Shown: positions 10,578 to 21,494, counted from the first letter of the stretch. The stretch: 64,000 nt of DNA from Rhyacophila brunnea (GCA_022495005.1 JAGYXB010001861.1:930001-994000), one strand, 5' to 3'. Notes: generated from the letters alone by a model not told the origin. A program made the numbers and translations.

Positions 10578-10673
10578 ATCATGCATGCAAGCTTCAAACT
10601 GCAGGATAATACATATTTACCGATACATTTTCTTGTTATGGCCGCGATAATACTTACTGTCAGTAATAAATCT

Positions 10674-11237
10674 CAGTGGCGAAGGGTGGAGGTAGGCTGT
10701 TAAGATCCGCCATTAATAGTGCACATTAACCTTTTTCAGTCAAATAAGACTACAATTTACAGATCGTATTGGTCGGGTTTTAAAAATCAATTAAAACCAG
10801 TCTTAACCAAACCATACTAGTGTTGGTATATTTTAGGCGATATGACAAAATTGTGCACATTTTTTCATTCTTACTTATTTGTTTTCGTTAGTTTAAGAAT
10901 ACGTATTACACATATTGTTGGTTCATTTTTTTAATTCATCAAGCTATGCCTAAACCAATCTATAATAGATAAAAAATGTTATTCTATCTATAAAATATCC
11001 AAATTTATGTATGCTTTAATTGCATAATTTTAGATATTTTATAGATATCTGAGTATTTTTTGACTATTATATATTATGGCTTGGTTTTCGCAGGGTTTAA
11101 TTGAATTTTAAAAATTGACCAACACCATCTGTAAAATGTAGAATTATTTCAATGAAAACAAGTATGTGTGACTGACAAAGTTTAGTGTGCAATATATATG
11201 GCGGATCTTAACAGCCTACCTCCACCCTTCGCCACTG
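10674..11237. mobile_element. hAT-like MITE, family H1, best-preserved copy
   Basis: Terminal inverted repeats start CAGTGGCGAAGGGTGGAGGT at both ends and stay matched for about 60 bases (GGCTGTTAAGATCCGCCAT and onward). Inner inverted motifs (TCTATAAAATATCC and its complement) make much of the 564 bp element self-complementary. The flanks AAATCT and AAATCC agree only loosely, so a target duplication is unproven. No transposase. Confidence 0.8.
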
Positions 11238-11245
11238 AAATCCAT

Positions 11246-12000
11246 GCACGTGTAAACGGGGTATAAAACACTTGATGGCATTTCAAAATAATTTGAATAT
11301 TATGCTCTAGGAGAGAAATGCCTTTGGATGTAATATCATATCAACTTGTAAGCCCTAAGTAGTTTGTCTATAAAAAAAACACACCGAAAAATGTATGAAA
11401 AAAGCACCCCGAAGGTGAGCGATTCCGCTGCGTCGGAAATCCTAAATTGGCTAGCAGAGTGCGGTCTGGGGCGGCGCGAGGACAGAGGGCGGAGAAGGTG
11501 GATACGTGCTCGAGTGGCCGTCAGCCGACCTGCCGCCCCGCCGGCAACTCACTAATTGTCTTCCGGGATCGCAAGTCGGCGGTTTGGGCATGGCCTGCGA
11601 TTTTGCGATGGGAGATTTTGCCGGATAGTTTTTTGCGGGGGTGTCAATTGGTGCTTATGCCGCAGGATATAATAATAAGTACATACCACTTGTATGTATG
11701 TACTTACATATTTGAATGAATAACAACGTATAAGTATGTGTATGAAACAACATGATTTTAAATTTCGAATTAAAACCACCGTGCAATAATAAACGTGACT
11801 ATCCAAGTGAAAAGGTTAACTATACATAATTTAATTTTAATTAAAGTTATGATATCTGGTAATGGAATTACGAAGCAAAAAAATAAATACAAATTACGAA
11901 AAAAATAGATTTTAAAGTGTTCATTGGTCTAAATAAGTAAGCATACATAATTTGAAAACACCTCAAATATATACCTACTAGAGAAAAATCATTTTGTATC
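11246..12000. other. GC-rich block in otherwise unassigned DNA
   Basis: The segment 11440-11640 is clearly GC-richer than its surroundings and holds overlapping short open frames on the plus strand. No splice-bounded exon or known motif was recognised. The remainder is AT-rich and unassigned. Confidence 0.3.
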
Positions 12001-12001
12001 C

Positions 12002-12300
12002 TGGATTGGTGTAGTGCGTAAGACGCTGGCTTTCCACCCTAGAGTTCTGGGTTCGATTCCCGTTGAGACCACAATATTTATGTGTTTCTCTCAAAGTCTG
12101 GGTGTTTGTGATTGTTCAAAATTACTAACAGCCACCTTGTACGAAAAAGCAAGGACATGGCTGACGACAAAATTAACTAGTAGTTCATTAATTTTTGAAG
12201 CGCTACACAAAATGAATTATATTTTGGCAGTCGACTTTTGTGTTTTAAATCAAATTATCAATTACCTTAATTACTGACTGGTGTCAGGATCTCTCGACAT
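12002..12300 (+). mobile_element. tRNA-derived SINE, family S2, copy 1
   Basis: An A-box-like stretch (TGGTGTAGTGCGTAAGACGC) and a B-box (GGGTTCGATTCCC at about 12049-12061) show the tRNA-like head. The body has ACAATATTTATGTGTTTCTC, GGGTGTTTGTGATTGTT and CCACCTTGTACGAAAAAGCA. Sister copies are at 29213-29400 and 48968-49130. Confidence 0.75.
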
Positions 12301-12492
12301 TTTAGTTATAACGTATTTGCACTTGCTAAAAACCTACTTTTTTAATTAACGAATAGTTCACCAGATTTGAGACGCCTCCTTCACCTAGGTCTGAGACTGC
12401 ATATATTCTTTGTTATGTTCTCTCAATTCTTTTCTATGGTATGGGAGTGTGGACGCTAAACCATTAGATTACGTTTAGTTGAGCTTTTCGAG

Positions 12493-12587
12493 ATGTGGCT
12501 GTATTTTAAAAACCAACCAACACCATCTGTAAATTGTAGTCTTATTTATGGCGGATCTTAACAGCCTACCTCCACCCTTTGCCACTG
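12493..12587. mobile_element. H1 MITE, 3' fragment
   Basis: Holds only the right part of H1: ACCAACACCATCTGTAAATT, GGCGGATCTTAACAGCCTAC and the end CACCCTTTGCCACTG. The left half is missing. Confidence 0.65.
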
Positions 12588-12967
12588 GTACAAGTGCAGC
12601 TCCACTGAACTGTTCCGGGTAGCAGATGATAAGACTAAGATCGACCTGATGGTGGCCGGCCTCCGCTAAGGGATGGCACGATAAGAAGACAATGTAACAT
12701 TTTTTTATATTGTATCATTATGTATGTTCAATATAAGAGTGTTGCATTCTGAAATCTAGTGAATTATTTGTTGAATTAAAAAATACTTTATATAATTATA
12801 CGGCAAATATTTCTAAATAAATGACGACACATCAATTATTACATAATTAACTAGTACATTTGCCAATCGATGTAGATAATAATATTATCTATTCAATTCT
12901 AAACTATCCTAAACGTCAAACCATAAAATATGCAGGAAAGTGAAATTTAGAAATTACAAACCTAAAT
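12588..12967. other. Mostly unassigned; contains a short dispersed motif
   Basis: Around 12720-12790 the sequence resembles stretches near 22145-22215, 45150-45205 and (reversed) 39780-39855: a TATGTATGTTCAATA motif, then a GTGAATTATTTGTTGAAT-like motif. This points to a further low-copy repeat whose limits I could not set. Confidence 0.4.
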
Positions 12968-13342
12968 AAAAACCATACATAAGTGAAACGGAAAATAATT
13001 TTCAACAATAGGTAGGTGGAACGAAATTTCGCAGTCGTCGCCAATCGGAGACTGGTAGTTGAGGTGTGAGCATGTCAATTTGTTTTGTGATGGCGTCGGA
13101 GGAATATATTCTTAAATCGTGTAAAGATGACTAAAAAAAGTTCCGCATGTACTTGAAAAAGAAAACATGTCAATGAATATACTATTATTATTACGAATAT
13201 AATAATAAACATAACATTAAAAGGACGCATGTTGAATTTTTATGACAAATTATATTTCGTTCGGCTCGCGTCATTTGCACAATCCGCGCATCGCCTAGTC
13301 ACGATCTTTTTAGACCATGCCTCAGCTATAGTATAGCCTTAA
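12968..13342 (+). mobile_element. M2 MITE, copy 2
   Basis: Matches the M2 family throughout (ATAATTTTCAACAATAGGT, GTCAATTTGTTTTGTGATGG, ACGATCTTTTTAGACCATGC). The right TTAA is at 13339-13342; the left TTAA has decayed (AAAACCATACATAAGTGAAA). Confidence 0.7.
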
Positions 13343-14904
13343 TTCGATTTTAGTTCTGTAACTAATATCGAAAAATATATATTATTATAATACATTTTTT
13401 GTGTTTTAATAAATTACAATTAATTTTGGAGATTTTTTCCAATTTAAAATTTATGAAAATTTTTAATACATTGGCAAATAATATCACTTAGGACACTTTA
13501 GAAGTGGCATGAAAATAATCGTTTCTCAAATTCAATATAATCCTATGCATTTAGGTTTAAACGGAAATGTTGGAAATTTCAGAGAATCGATTGATGTAAA
13601 AAATGTATTTCGAAAAATTGACGTTTAGTTAGGATACCTAGTTTAGAATTGAATATGTTAGCGAGCTAAAGATAGCAACGCCCACCAAACCTTTAATGAC
13701 ATCTTACATAGTTTGCGATGGGATTCCTCCACCAAATCGTGGGCGTACGTTGGAGGAATCCCAGTGTACGCCCTCCATAATTGCTTCATCGGTGCCCGTC
13801 CCCCATCAAATAATTCGGGGCCTAAAGTCAAACAACTAACTCGTCTGCCGCGCGGGAGAGGGGCATATCTACATCTCCCATTATTGCCTTCGAAACGGGC
13901 GAGCACGTTTGTTTGGTTTGGCACTAAGATACTAAAGTGTCGTTCATATGGTAACATAACGCAATATCTCATTGTGTAAACGACGTTTAAGAAAATCATT
14001 ATATATAAGTGAAACGACCATTCCATAATAGCATTATCCCACTATAGGGTGGATAATTACCTTGACTATGGTGGTGGATTTTTCATAAAATACGATTTTT
14101 TTTGTTTCAGTGGCTACATAAAACATATTTCTATATTACAATTTATTTTAGCTCTACAAATGGCAATACTAGTATTGTTAAGACCAGAGGCGGCTCGTCC
14201 ATATGCACTGCAGAACTGCAGCACCCCCAAGCAAATTGAGAAAAATGTAGTATTATAATATACATAAGTTTATGTATATTATACGAAAATATCATTATTA
14301 TTTAAGCGTGTTAAGCTTACCCGCGCACCGATACATCCAATAATAATTATCATAATTGCGATGAAAGTAAAGCATCGCGTGATTTCATGCAGTAGGTACG
14401 GTTTTCATAAAAACACGTCATCGTGTATTTAAATTCAGTAGATTAGACAATAATTCTTCGTCAGTTGTTTCGTTTGCCATTGGTATCTACATATTAAGTG
14501 GATGAAGATGCCGAAAGTCGAAACCCGGGTTGCAAAAAAAAAACGATTCAAGTAGAAAAGTACAAAACTTATACCAAAATCCTTGCTCAGTGGATAGTTT
14601 TAAGCAATTACTACATTTATTAATTGTTATTATAATTGTATGACTGGTTTGAACTGTTTCGTGGCCCCTTTTAAAATCTTCTGACGAATCGATCGCGTCA
14701 TACTGGCGTCAGCGTAAAATCGCCGCTGCATTCCGGAACAAATCTGTAACACTCTGAGCTCAGCCAGAATTGTGACAAGTTGAACCTGATCAAATAACAT
14801 TCGTTTATCCAACCGATTGGTTAAAACATTGCCAAAGTCTGAAACAAACTAAAGGTTTTGCAAAAAAGTACAATCCGAGTACCAACTGTCCGACAAGAAG
14901 ATCT
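13343..14904. other. Mainly unassigned DNA
   Basis: A GC-richer part at 13670-13930 carries a strong short hairpin (13720-13762) and long open frames on both strands with no recognised motif. Near 14187 the string CAGAGGCGGCTCGTCC looks like a transposon end, but no partner end was found. Confidence 0.3.
13720..13762. repeat. Perfect 12 bp inverted repeat (hairpin)
   Basis: GGGATTCCTCCA at 13720-13731 is followed after 19 bases by its exact complement TGGAGGAATCCC at 13751-13762. It would form a 12 bp stem in RNA. It lies inside a GC-richer, apparently single-copy block. Confidence 0.7.
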
Positions 14905-15085
14905 AGGCAAGTGCGATTAACTAAATAGGAGGGACTTGTTAGTTCACAGTTTTGACACGTGGACAGCTCGTCGACAACCGGAAGTCGTTGCATTTGAAGT
15001 GCGGTTAAAAACAGGAGAAGCTTATTAGATCACAGTTTTAGCACGTTCACAAGATCTTGTTCGACAGTACTTGGTCCTCATAGTG
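14905..15085. repeat. Imperfect tandem duplication, unit about 90 bp
   Basis: The run GTGCGATTAAC ... AGTTCACAGTTTTGACACGT ... CGTCGACAA is followed by GTGCGGTTAAA ... AGATCACAGTTTTAGCACGT ... TGTTCGACAG in the same order. The two units are diverged but clearly parallel. Confidence 0.55.
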
Positions 15086-15089
15086 CGGG

Positions 15090-15185
15090 GGCTCAACATA
15101 TTTTTGTGATTTTCTCAACAGTCTGGGTGTTTGTGGTTGTTTCACTTCTATTTCGTACTGACTACACTGCTGTCATTGGCCCGTT
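15090..15185 (+). mobile_element. S2 SINE body fragment
   Basis: CAACATATTTTTGTGATTTT followed by CTCAACAGTCTGGGTGTTTG matches the S2 body just after its tRNA-like head. The head itself is absent. Confidence 0.5.
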
Positions 15186-15289
15186 GTAGTGTGAAAAGGA
15201 ATATAATATATGTATATAAGTTATATATCGTACTTAATATTATTTCAAAACGGATCGTGCAATATTATAGGTCGTGTGGACAAGCCATT

Positions 15290-15500
15290 ATACGCGATTT
15301 GCCAGGAAGTAATTTGTCGGTGCGTGTTCCGCTGTGTAGCGTAGCTCGGCACGTGTCGAGCAATAAATAAATCATGCCGGCCGGGAAAACAATCAGAGGA
15401 TTTTTAATTGTCGGGCTTTTGTTTTTACGCGCGGAAAACAATGCGAGGATAATTGGGTGTCATAAAGACGAGAGCCGGGCGTAACGCATCGTTAACGTAG
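15290..15500. promoter_or_regulatory. Candidate cis-regulatory block, single copy
   Basis: A GC-richer island with no repeat match, lacking a long open frame and mixing GC-rich words with homeodomain- and FOX-like words (GATTTTTAATTG, CTTTTGTTTTTACG, CATAAA). This composition is common in developmental enhancers, but conservation cannot be judged from one sequence. Confidence 0.25.
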
Positions 15501-15729
15501 AACCAACAATACTTATACCCATGTCTTTATTAATTTATCCTCACTATATTAATATAATACTCGTATTAGGGACATTTTCCACAAAAGAAATGCACACGAT
15601 TTTCTATGCAGTTCCAATTTCAAAAACATTATTTTGAACTCAAATGCTGAATATGAATGAAAATAGCGTTCCTTTCCATTCACATTAATGACGCATTAAA
15701 AATAGTTTTTTTATTACAAAGTTTTTATT

Positions 15730-16172
15730 AGCTCGTATTCTTGTTTGTCCGGTGGTTGTTTGTCCAGTAGGTACAAATCTTGCAATCGATTTTTAACTAA
15801 CTTTCCGACTAGCTAGACATTTGAAACTTTCAGAATATATCAGAACACGATGCCAATGCATTCTTTTAATACTTTTAGCCATCTTTAAGCAGAATTGAAT
15901 TCATTTTCAGTTAATTCTGTTTTGTACGGAAAGTTATTTCAGAAAAATCCGTAAAAAGTAAAAGACTATTATTAGTTGCTAAGGGGGTGGTGCTAGCAAC
16001 TAAACTATTAATATATACGTGCGTTACTATGGAAATCAAATGTCAAAATGACATTTCAGAATTCTATATTTGTTTGCTTGTTTTTTATTTACTTCATATC
16101 AAGTACAAGTTTAAGCATATTGAGCATATTAATTCAACAGAAAATTTAAAAACGTTGTACATAAAAAGTTAT
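15730..16172 (+). repeat. Dispersed repeat R3, copy 1
   Basis: Begins near AGCTCGTATTCTTGTTTGTC and shares GACTAGCTAGACATTTGAAA, ATATATCAGAACACGATGCC and TTAATATATACGTGCGTTAC with copies at 24731-25195 and 42350-42835. No inverted ends, coding frame or tRNA-like head was found, so its class is open. Confidence 0.65.
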
Positions 16173-16199
16173 TTTTGTTAATTCTACTTTAGCTATAAT

Positions 16200-16400
16200 G
16201 TGAGTTCTACCACGTAAACGACCTATGATAGTAGAAGTAGACGATGCACATGATAGTAGTGTAGTGAAACAGTAGGTAGGTACTGTAGTAGTATAAATGA
16301 AACGTACACATAAAGAACCAGGCTTTAAGAAAATTATAAATAAATATATTGTGACCCCCAGCCAGTGCCTTACACACCGAGCTACGATTTCATATTGCCA
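16200..16400 (-). mobile_element. S2-related SINE fragment, reverse orientation
   Basis: Read in reverse, GTGTAGTGAAACAGTAGG, CAGGCTTTAAGAAAATTATA and ATATATTGTGACCCC correspond to the S2 body. A similar arrangement is found at 56035-56170. Confidence 0.45.
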
Positions 16401-17494
16401 TCAGTGGCGTGCAGTCTACAAATACTGTATATGCGAAGCATCTAAAAAATCGATAAAGTACACATAACAATATGTATTTGCATGAAATGTTATTATGATT
16501 CAATTTAAAGGAAATTCATTAAAGAACAAAGTTTTCTGTCATTATACAGTACCTAATTGAGATCTTTATGTTGATGGCTGTTTCGGGCGATGAACCCATA
16601 TTCTGAACGACACTAAGATACAGCCATTATACCTAATAGTAGATAGGTACAATTAAATTAATAAGAAAATCACATAGATAACTGGTTGGGCCATTTATGT
16701 TCCCATTCCACTCTTTATCTTCTCACCCACCTCCAATCCCCAGTGTTATTGTTACCAGACATTCAATAAGCAATTGGGGGTCATGAGAGACGGTGTTACA
16801 AAGAACATTCAGTTGCATCTCGACAGCGGACGCGTGCGGGCTTCTAATAGCTTTCCATCGCTTAAGTGATTGACTCAATAGATACAGACTCATTCATAAA
16901 CTATCATCATCATTCATACACCCTCACATATAATCCATAAAACTGTATCACAAAGTGCGGGAGTGTACGAACCGGGTGACCCAAAACAACGATACCGCCC
17001 GAGTGACAGTTGAAACCAGACCACGAAGCCATCAAACGTCATCACAAATGTCAGTGTCTGGCATTCTGTTCCATCGCCCCCGCCTCTAGATCCGACCCCC
17101 TCATGTTCCCACAAAATAATTACAGTCCACTTATAAACCTCAACCAATAACAATTATCAGTCACCCTAAGGCTGGAATAGAAAAATCTACAAAACAATAA
17201 CGCCTGACGCCTTTAATTTTTATTTAGTTTTTCAGTTAGATTGTGACGGTTTTTCGTCACAGATCATCGGCATTCAACTGTCCAGGGAACTTTCTGTGCC
17301 ATGCAAACAAAGTTTCAGTTAAAAATCGTATATTTCATAAAACGTTTATAGTAACGAAACGTCATATTAGGCAGCCAAAGTAGGCGATAATAAAAAGTAA
17401 AAACGTTGAGGAATCGCCGTCAAAGACTACATATAGTCCAAATCTGTCTGTCGGTATGTACCTATTATAAATTGATTGCCGACTTGGTAAATAA
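16401..17494. other. Single-copy-looking block with a strong 3' splice site
   Basis: From 16690 to 17200 no repeat match was seen. A long pyrimidine-rich tract ends in CAG at 16741-16743, followed by 41 open codons from 16744 to a TGA at 16867-16869. This is short enough to occur by chance. TGTGACG/CGTCACA form a 7 bp stem at 17242-17261. The part near 16384 starts with CAGTGGCGTGCAGTC, like a hAT end without a partner. Confidence 0.3.
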
Positions 17495-17960
17495 TACGTT
17501 CCACTAATTACGTAACGAGCTATATAGCTATATAGCAATCAAATCTTACAAAGCCAAATGCTTCAACTAATTTTGTACATTTCACGTATATCTACAACAC
17601 ATACAAACGATTACACACACGTATTGTAAAAAAACACACGCACACAATGCCAAGACCTGAGGCTATAGGTATATAAGCCTAACATGTTTTGTATATAATA
17701 TATTCATTAATTTGCACCTCTTGTACAAAACGTCCGCAATGTAGACCTAGAGGCAGCTGAATCGATGAAATGATTAAGTTCTGCGGGAGTACGTGGTAAC
17801 GCAAAGGACCGAGAGAAGTGGAATCAGCTTGGAGAGGCTTTCATCCAGCAGTGAATAGATTCAGGCTGATGGTATTTATTAATTGTTTCGCGCTGGATCT
17901 GATCCGAAACGGTCGTTGACAAAACGCTGGACTACCAAGACAGAAGAATATTCTATCCTG
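17495..17960 (+). repeat. Dispersed repeat R4, copy 1, split by a LINE tail
   Basis: Shares CGTAACGAGCTATA, ACAAAGCCAAATGCTTCA, CTGAGGCTATAGGTATAT and GAAACGGTCG with 18247-18475. It is interrupted at 17713-17877 by a LINE fragment flanked on both sides by ATTAATT. Confidence 0.65.
17713..17877 (+). pseudogene. 5'-truncated LINE tail inserted in R4
   Basis: Conceptual pieces RPRGS.IDEMIKFCGSTW and AKDREKWNQLGEAFIQQ followed by a stop match the extreme C-terminus of RTE-like LINEs. ATTAATT flanks both ends (17706-17712, 17878-17884). The sister copy of R4 at 18247-18475 shows the uninterrupted site. Confidence 0.7.
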
Positions 17961-18074
17961 AGTTTGAGCAACAGTTTTTTATATACTTATATTTTAGTGC
18001 TTGTCTTTTTTTCGTAAAATATTTATTATAAAAAGGTACAATATAATATTTTTTGTTCAGTAATATACTGAAGA

Positions 18075-18230
18075 TTAACTAAATTCAAATTCAAGTCCTG
18101 TAAATATGACTGCTTAGGAGTTTCTTTCAGTTACTTATCACAGCCTACCCACCTTCAACAGGCACCCTTCGCCGCTGTCAGGAAGACATACCTGTCATCC
18201 GGTACATCAAATGCACGTACGCACGAGCAC
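18075..18230. repeat. Dispersed repeat R5, copy 1
   Basis: TCCTGTAAATATGACTG, AGGAGTTTCTTTCAGTTAC and GCACCCTTCGCCGCTGTCAG also occur at 20905-21045. The CACCCTTCGCCGCTG segment resembles the end of the CAGTGGCGAAGG hAT-like elements. Confidence 0.5.
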
Positions 18231-18246
18231 GACACGGCACGTAGCA

Positions 18247-18475
18247 ATTCCACTAATACGTAACGAGCTATAACTCTCGAACACAATCTAACAAAGCCAA
18301 ATGCTTCACAACTCATTTGGTGCATTTGACACAATGCCAAGCCTGAGGCTATAGGTATATTAGCCTAACATGTTTTGTATATAATATATTCATTAATTTT
18401 TTCGCACTAGATACGAACCGAAACGGTCGCTTCAACAAAAAACGCTGAACAACTGAGACAGAAAAATGGAGCATT
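18247..18475 (+). repeat. Dispersed repeat R4, copy 2 (uninterrupted)
   Basis: Aligns with 17495-17960 but passes from ATATATTCATTAATTTTTTC directly to CGAAACGGTCG, with no LINE tail between. Confidence 0.6.
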
Positions 18476-18532
18476 ACTTTTAAAAATATATATTTCAGGA
18501 CGGATGTGATGTTTCATGATGCTGTGCATTGT

Positions 18533-18797
18533 GCGATTAACTTATTTGATGGCACCATAAAGGTTCATTTATTTTTTATTAACTATTTCATGTTTGTGGA
18601 CGTGTTAAATAGGTTACATTTATAATTGTATTTATCATTTTACTTTAATATCTACATAAGCACATGCTTTCTTTTCTACTTTCTTGTTATACTTATTGGT
18701 AATTAAGTAATTCTTATAATATGTATCTATTATGTAGGTATTATGGCGCATTGGCCAATCGCTGTAATGCCATAATACTATTTTCTAAATAAATAAA
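18533..18797 (+). mobile_element. LINE 3' UTR tail with terminal hairpin, copy 2
   Basis: Same sequence as 10322-10577 (GATGGCACCATAAAGGTT, ATCATTTTACTTTAATATCT, ATTATGGCGCATTGGCCAAT), ending in TAAATAAATAAAT. Confidence 0.55.
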
Positions 18798-18810
18798 TAT
18801 TTTAGTGCTT

Positions 18811-19303
18811 GTCTTTAGGATGTTTATCACACTTGAAAGGTCAAAGACATAGCTTATAATGAGTATCTTTAGAATTAACTTCAAATGTGTTAATCTTGCC
18901 CATATTTTGAATAATAAAATGCCCAATTCTTGTCAAATTTGGGATCACAGAGATTATCAATATAATTTTTTATCGTAAATATTTCACTATAATAATGTCG
19001 ATATAAATTATACTGATGGTTTTATAAATGCGTTTAAAAATTAATAAATGTAAAAAATCTTAACACCACTGCATATTTATGTACTGAAGTATGACTATAT
19101 TCTAAAACATTAGAGCGAGAGATTTAAAAGAATACTATTTTATGTAAAAATATATTTTATGCAGTCATCAAATGTTTAAAATAAATATAAAGGATAATAA
19201 GGCTTCAAAATTATATAAATAGATTATCTACAACGTTTAAGGAGTGTCCAGGATCATGGTTTGAAAATACAATAAAAACTCAATTTTGACCTACGACGAG
19301 CCG
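18811..19303. mobile_element. One-arm copy of the foldback family (right-arm orientation)
   Basis: Follows the right arm of the large palindrome (41116-41601) from AGGATGTTTATCACACTTGA to CAATTTTGACCTACGACGAG, then CCGTTAA. The partner arm is missing. Confidence 0.65.
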
Positions 19304-19367
19304 TTAATGAAATACATCCGTCCATGCCTACATAAAATACTATTCCCAATATATTTTAATTTAATTA

Positions 19368-20657
19368 CGAGGGTGGGTCAATAAGTCCTTAGAAAAGCCG
19401 ACAGGTGGCGCGACTAGTACTGTAAGCGGTTTGTTTTCATGCAGCGGCACTACCGATTCAGTATGCTGCGAAGTTTCAATCAGATTGGTCGGGTTGTTGT
19501 GTGTTTCTCGTACATTTAAAAAAAAAATTGCTTGTTTACAAAAAAATGGAGAAAATTGAGTTTAGAGCTGTTATTAAACATTTTAATATAAAAGGGTTAA
19601 CAGCAAAGGAAATAAAAAAATGAGTTGGATTTAGTTCACGGCATATCTGCTCCTTCACTTGCAACTATTTATAACTGGTTAAATGAATTTAAACGTGGTC
19701 GTACATCAACAAAGGATGAACCACGCTCAGGACGTCCTGTAGAGGTGACTACACCAGAAATGATCAATAAAATCCACGATATGGTGTTAAGTGACCGAAG
19801 ATAAAGTTGAGTGAGATAATTGAGGTTACAGGGATCTCAAAAGATAGCGTCATTTCTATTTTACATGACAAATTGGGCATGAAAAAAATGTCTGCAAGAT
19901 GGGTGCTGCGTTTGCTCACAGTCGACAATAAACGCAATAGGGTGGTGGCCTCTAAAGCCCTGTTGTCGCTCATGCAACGCAATCCGGATGAATTTTTTCG
20001 TCGCTTTGTGACTGTAGATGAAACATGGATACACCACTATACTCCTGAGACGAAAGAACAGTCAAAGCAGTGGATTGCGAAGACAAACCATGTCCAAAGA
20101 AGGCGAAAACCGTAAAATCAGCTGGTAAGGTTATGGCTATTGTATTTTGGGATGCACGTGAAATTATTTTCGTTGACTATTTGGAAAAAGGAAAAACAAT
20201 AACAGGGGATCAATATGCATCTTTATTGGACCAGCTAAAAACAAAATTGAAGAAAAACGGCCTCATTTAAACAGGAAAAAAATCCTCTTTCATCAGGACA
20301 ATGCCCGTGTTAACACACGTTTACGATCAATGGCTAAAATTGAAGAATTGAAGTTCGAATTGGTCGACCACCCACCGGATTCGCCAGATTTAGCCCCCAG
20401 TGACTTTTACCTTTTCCCAAACTTAAAAAAATGGCTAAGTGGACAACGTTTTTTTTCAAATGAAGAAGTCATCGATCGGACAAATGCTTATTTTGAGGCC
20501 TTCCGAAAACTTATTTTTCTGACGGTTTTAAAAAAATTGAGAAACGTTTAACCAAGTGTATTGAGCTCCAAGGAGATTATGTTGAGAAATAAAAAAAAAA
20601 TACAAAAATAAAAACTGTTTTAATGCTTTTTTCTAAGGAATTATTGACCCACCCTCG
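19368..20657 (+). mobile_element. Mariner element, irritans-type, copy 1
   Basis: Complete by its ends: CGAGGGTGGGTCAATAAGTC at the left and the complementary ATTGACCCACCCTCG at the right, with TA on both sides (19366-19367, 20658-20659). At 1290 bp it is the normal mariner length. The transposase gene inside is broken in several places. A second copy at 57180-58480 is nearly the same sequence. Confidence 0.93.
19546..20592 (+). pseudogene. Mariner transposase pseudogene, copy 1
   Basis: The ancestral start is ATG 19546-19548 (peptide MEKIEFRAVI) and the ancestral stop TAA 20590-20592. Family function is cut-and-paste transposition at TA by an N-terminal helix-turn-helix DNA-binding part and a C-terminal DD34D nuclease. 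Visible motifs are GRPVEVTT, the WVPHEL-like linker (here WVLRLLT), VDETWIHHYTPE (first Asp), HQDNARV (second Asp) and SPDLAPSDFYLFP (third Asp). Damage includes an extra A in the run at about 19614-19620, a missing T at about 19802, a one-base loss at about 20074-20078 shared with copy 2, a missing A near 20238 and another near 20500. It cannot make transposase. Confidence 0.9.
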
Positions 20658-20659
20658 TA

Positions 20660-20904
20660 CCTAGTATATAGTTAAAATCGGCAAAACAACATGAGCATGA
20701 TGGAAATTCAGCTAGCGCACAACGCAAAGAGGAATTTAAAGGCCATTGACTGTTGCTTTTAGGATTGCCAACCGAATGTCCTGGAATTTTTTTTTAAAGG
20801 CCACCGACCCGATTTTTTTAAAAACATGTATGTCCAGGATCATGCTTTGAAAATAGAATAAAAGCTCCATTTTGACCTACGCTGAGCATATCCCCCCTTA
20901 ACCA
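20660..20904. repeat. Unassigned DNA plus a terminal piece of the foldback family
   Basis: The part 20835-20893 (GATCATGCTTTGAAAATAG through TTTTGACCTACGCTGAGC to CCCCCCTTAA) is the complement of the start of the copy at 2841. It is a terminus with its TTAA and belongs to the GCTCAGCG subfamily. 20660-20834 is unassigned. Confidence 0.6.
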
Positions 20905-21045
20905 ATTTCAAATTTAAATCCTGTAAATATGACTGTCTTAGGAGTTTCTTTCAGTTACCTATCACAGCCTTAACAGGCACCCTTCGTCGCTGCCAGGAGG
21001 ACATATCTGTCATCCGGTATATCGAATGCACGTCCGCGCGTGCAT
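20905..21045. repeat. Dispersed repeat R5, copy 2
   Basis: Matches 18075-18230 (AGGAGTTTCTTTCAGTTACC, CACCCTTCGTCGCTG, ATATCTGTCATCCGGTA). Confidence 0.5.
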
Positions 21046-21494
21046 AGAACAAAGCGCGCCAACAATGGCGGTAATATAACACAACGCCGGCTACCAGGAT
21101 GGCAGGATCACAAAGTGGAAACTCTCTCTCTCGCGAAAGTGGAACAGCGACGTCGGGTGAAATAAAAAATATAATCATAATAAAAGAAGAAAAAAAACAA
21201 GGAATCAAAAGACAAATGAGAGCCAGAGGAGAGACACAAAAGGCGGAGTAGGTAGCAGGCGCGCAGAAACGAGAGAAGGAAATCAAGTCGAGTGGTCGTC
21301 GCTGTATAGTAGGCACTGGGTGCTATGTACGTATGTTGGCAAGACTGCGCGCGGGGGGAAGGCGAGGGTGTTTGCCGATTGGGGTAAAGGATGAACAGGA
21401 CAAAAAATAAATCGGATAGATTTGTGCTATAAATTTTCAGCTTTTTCCCAAGGGCCAACTGCGATACGTCGACGTTGTGTTAAAAACTAAATAA
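21046..21494. other. Unassigned, purine-rich stretch
   Basis: A GA-rich block around 21110-21300 on the plus strand gives long open frames on the minus strand through low complexity. I see no motif and do not call a gene. Confidence 0.3.

Noticed and set aside
14187..14230. Transposon end CAGAGGCGGCTCGTCC
   Set aside because: No inverted partner or target duplication was found, so no element is called.
21046..21458. Two overlapping minus-strand open frames over 115 codons
   Set aside because: They arise from a purine-rich stretch with low complexity; there is no splice context or recognisable motif.
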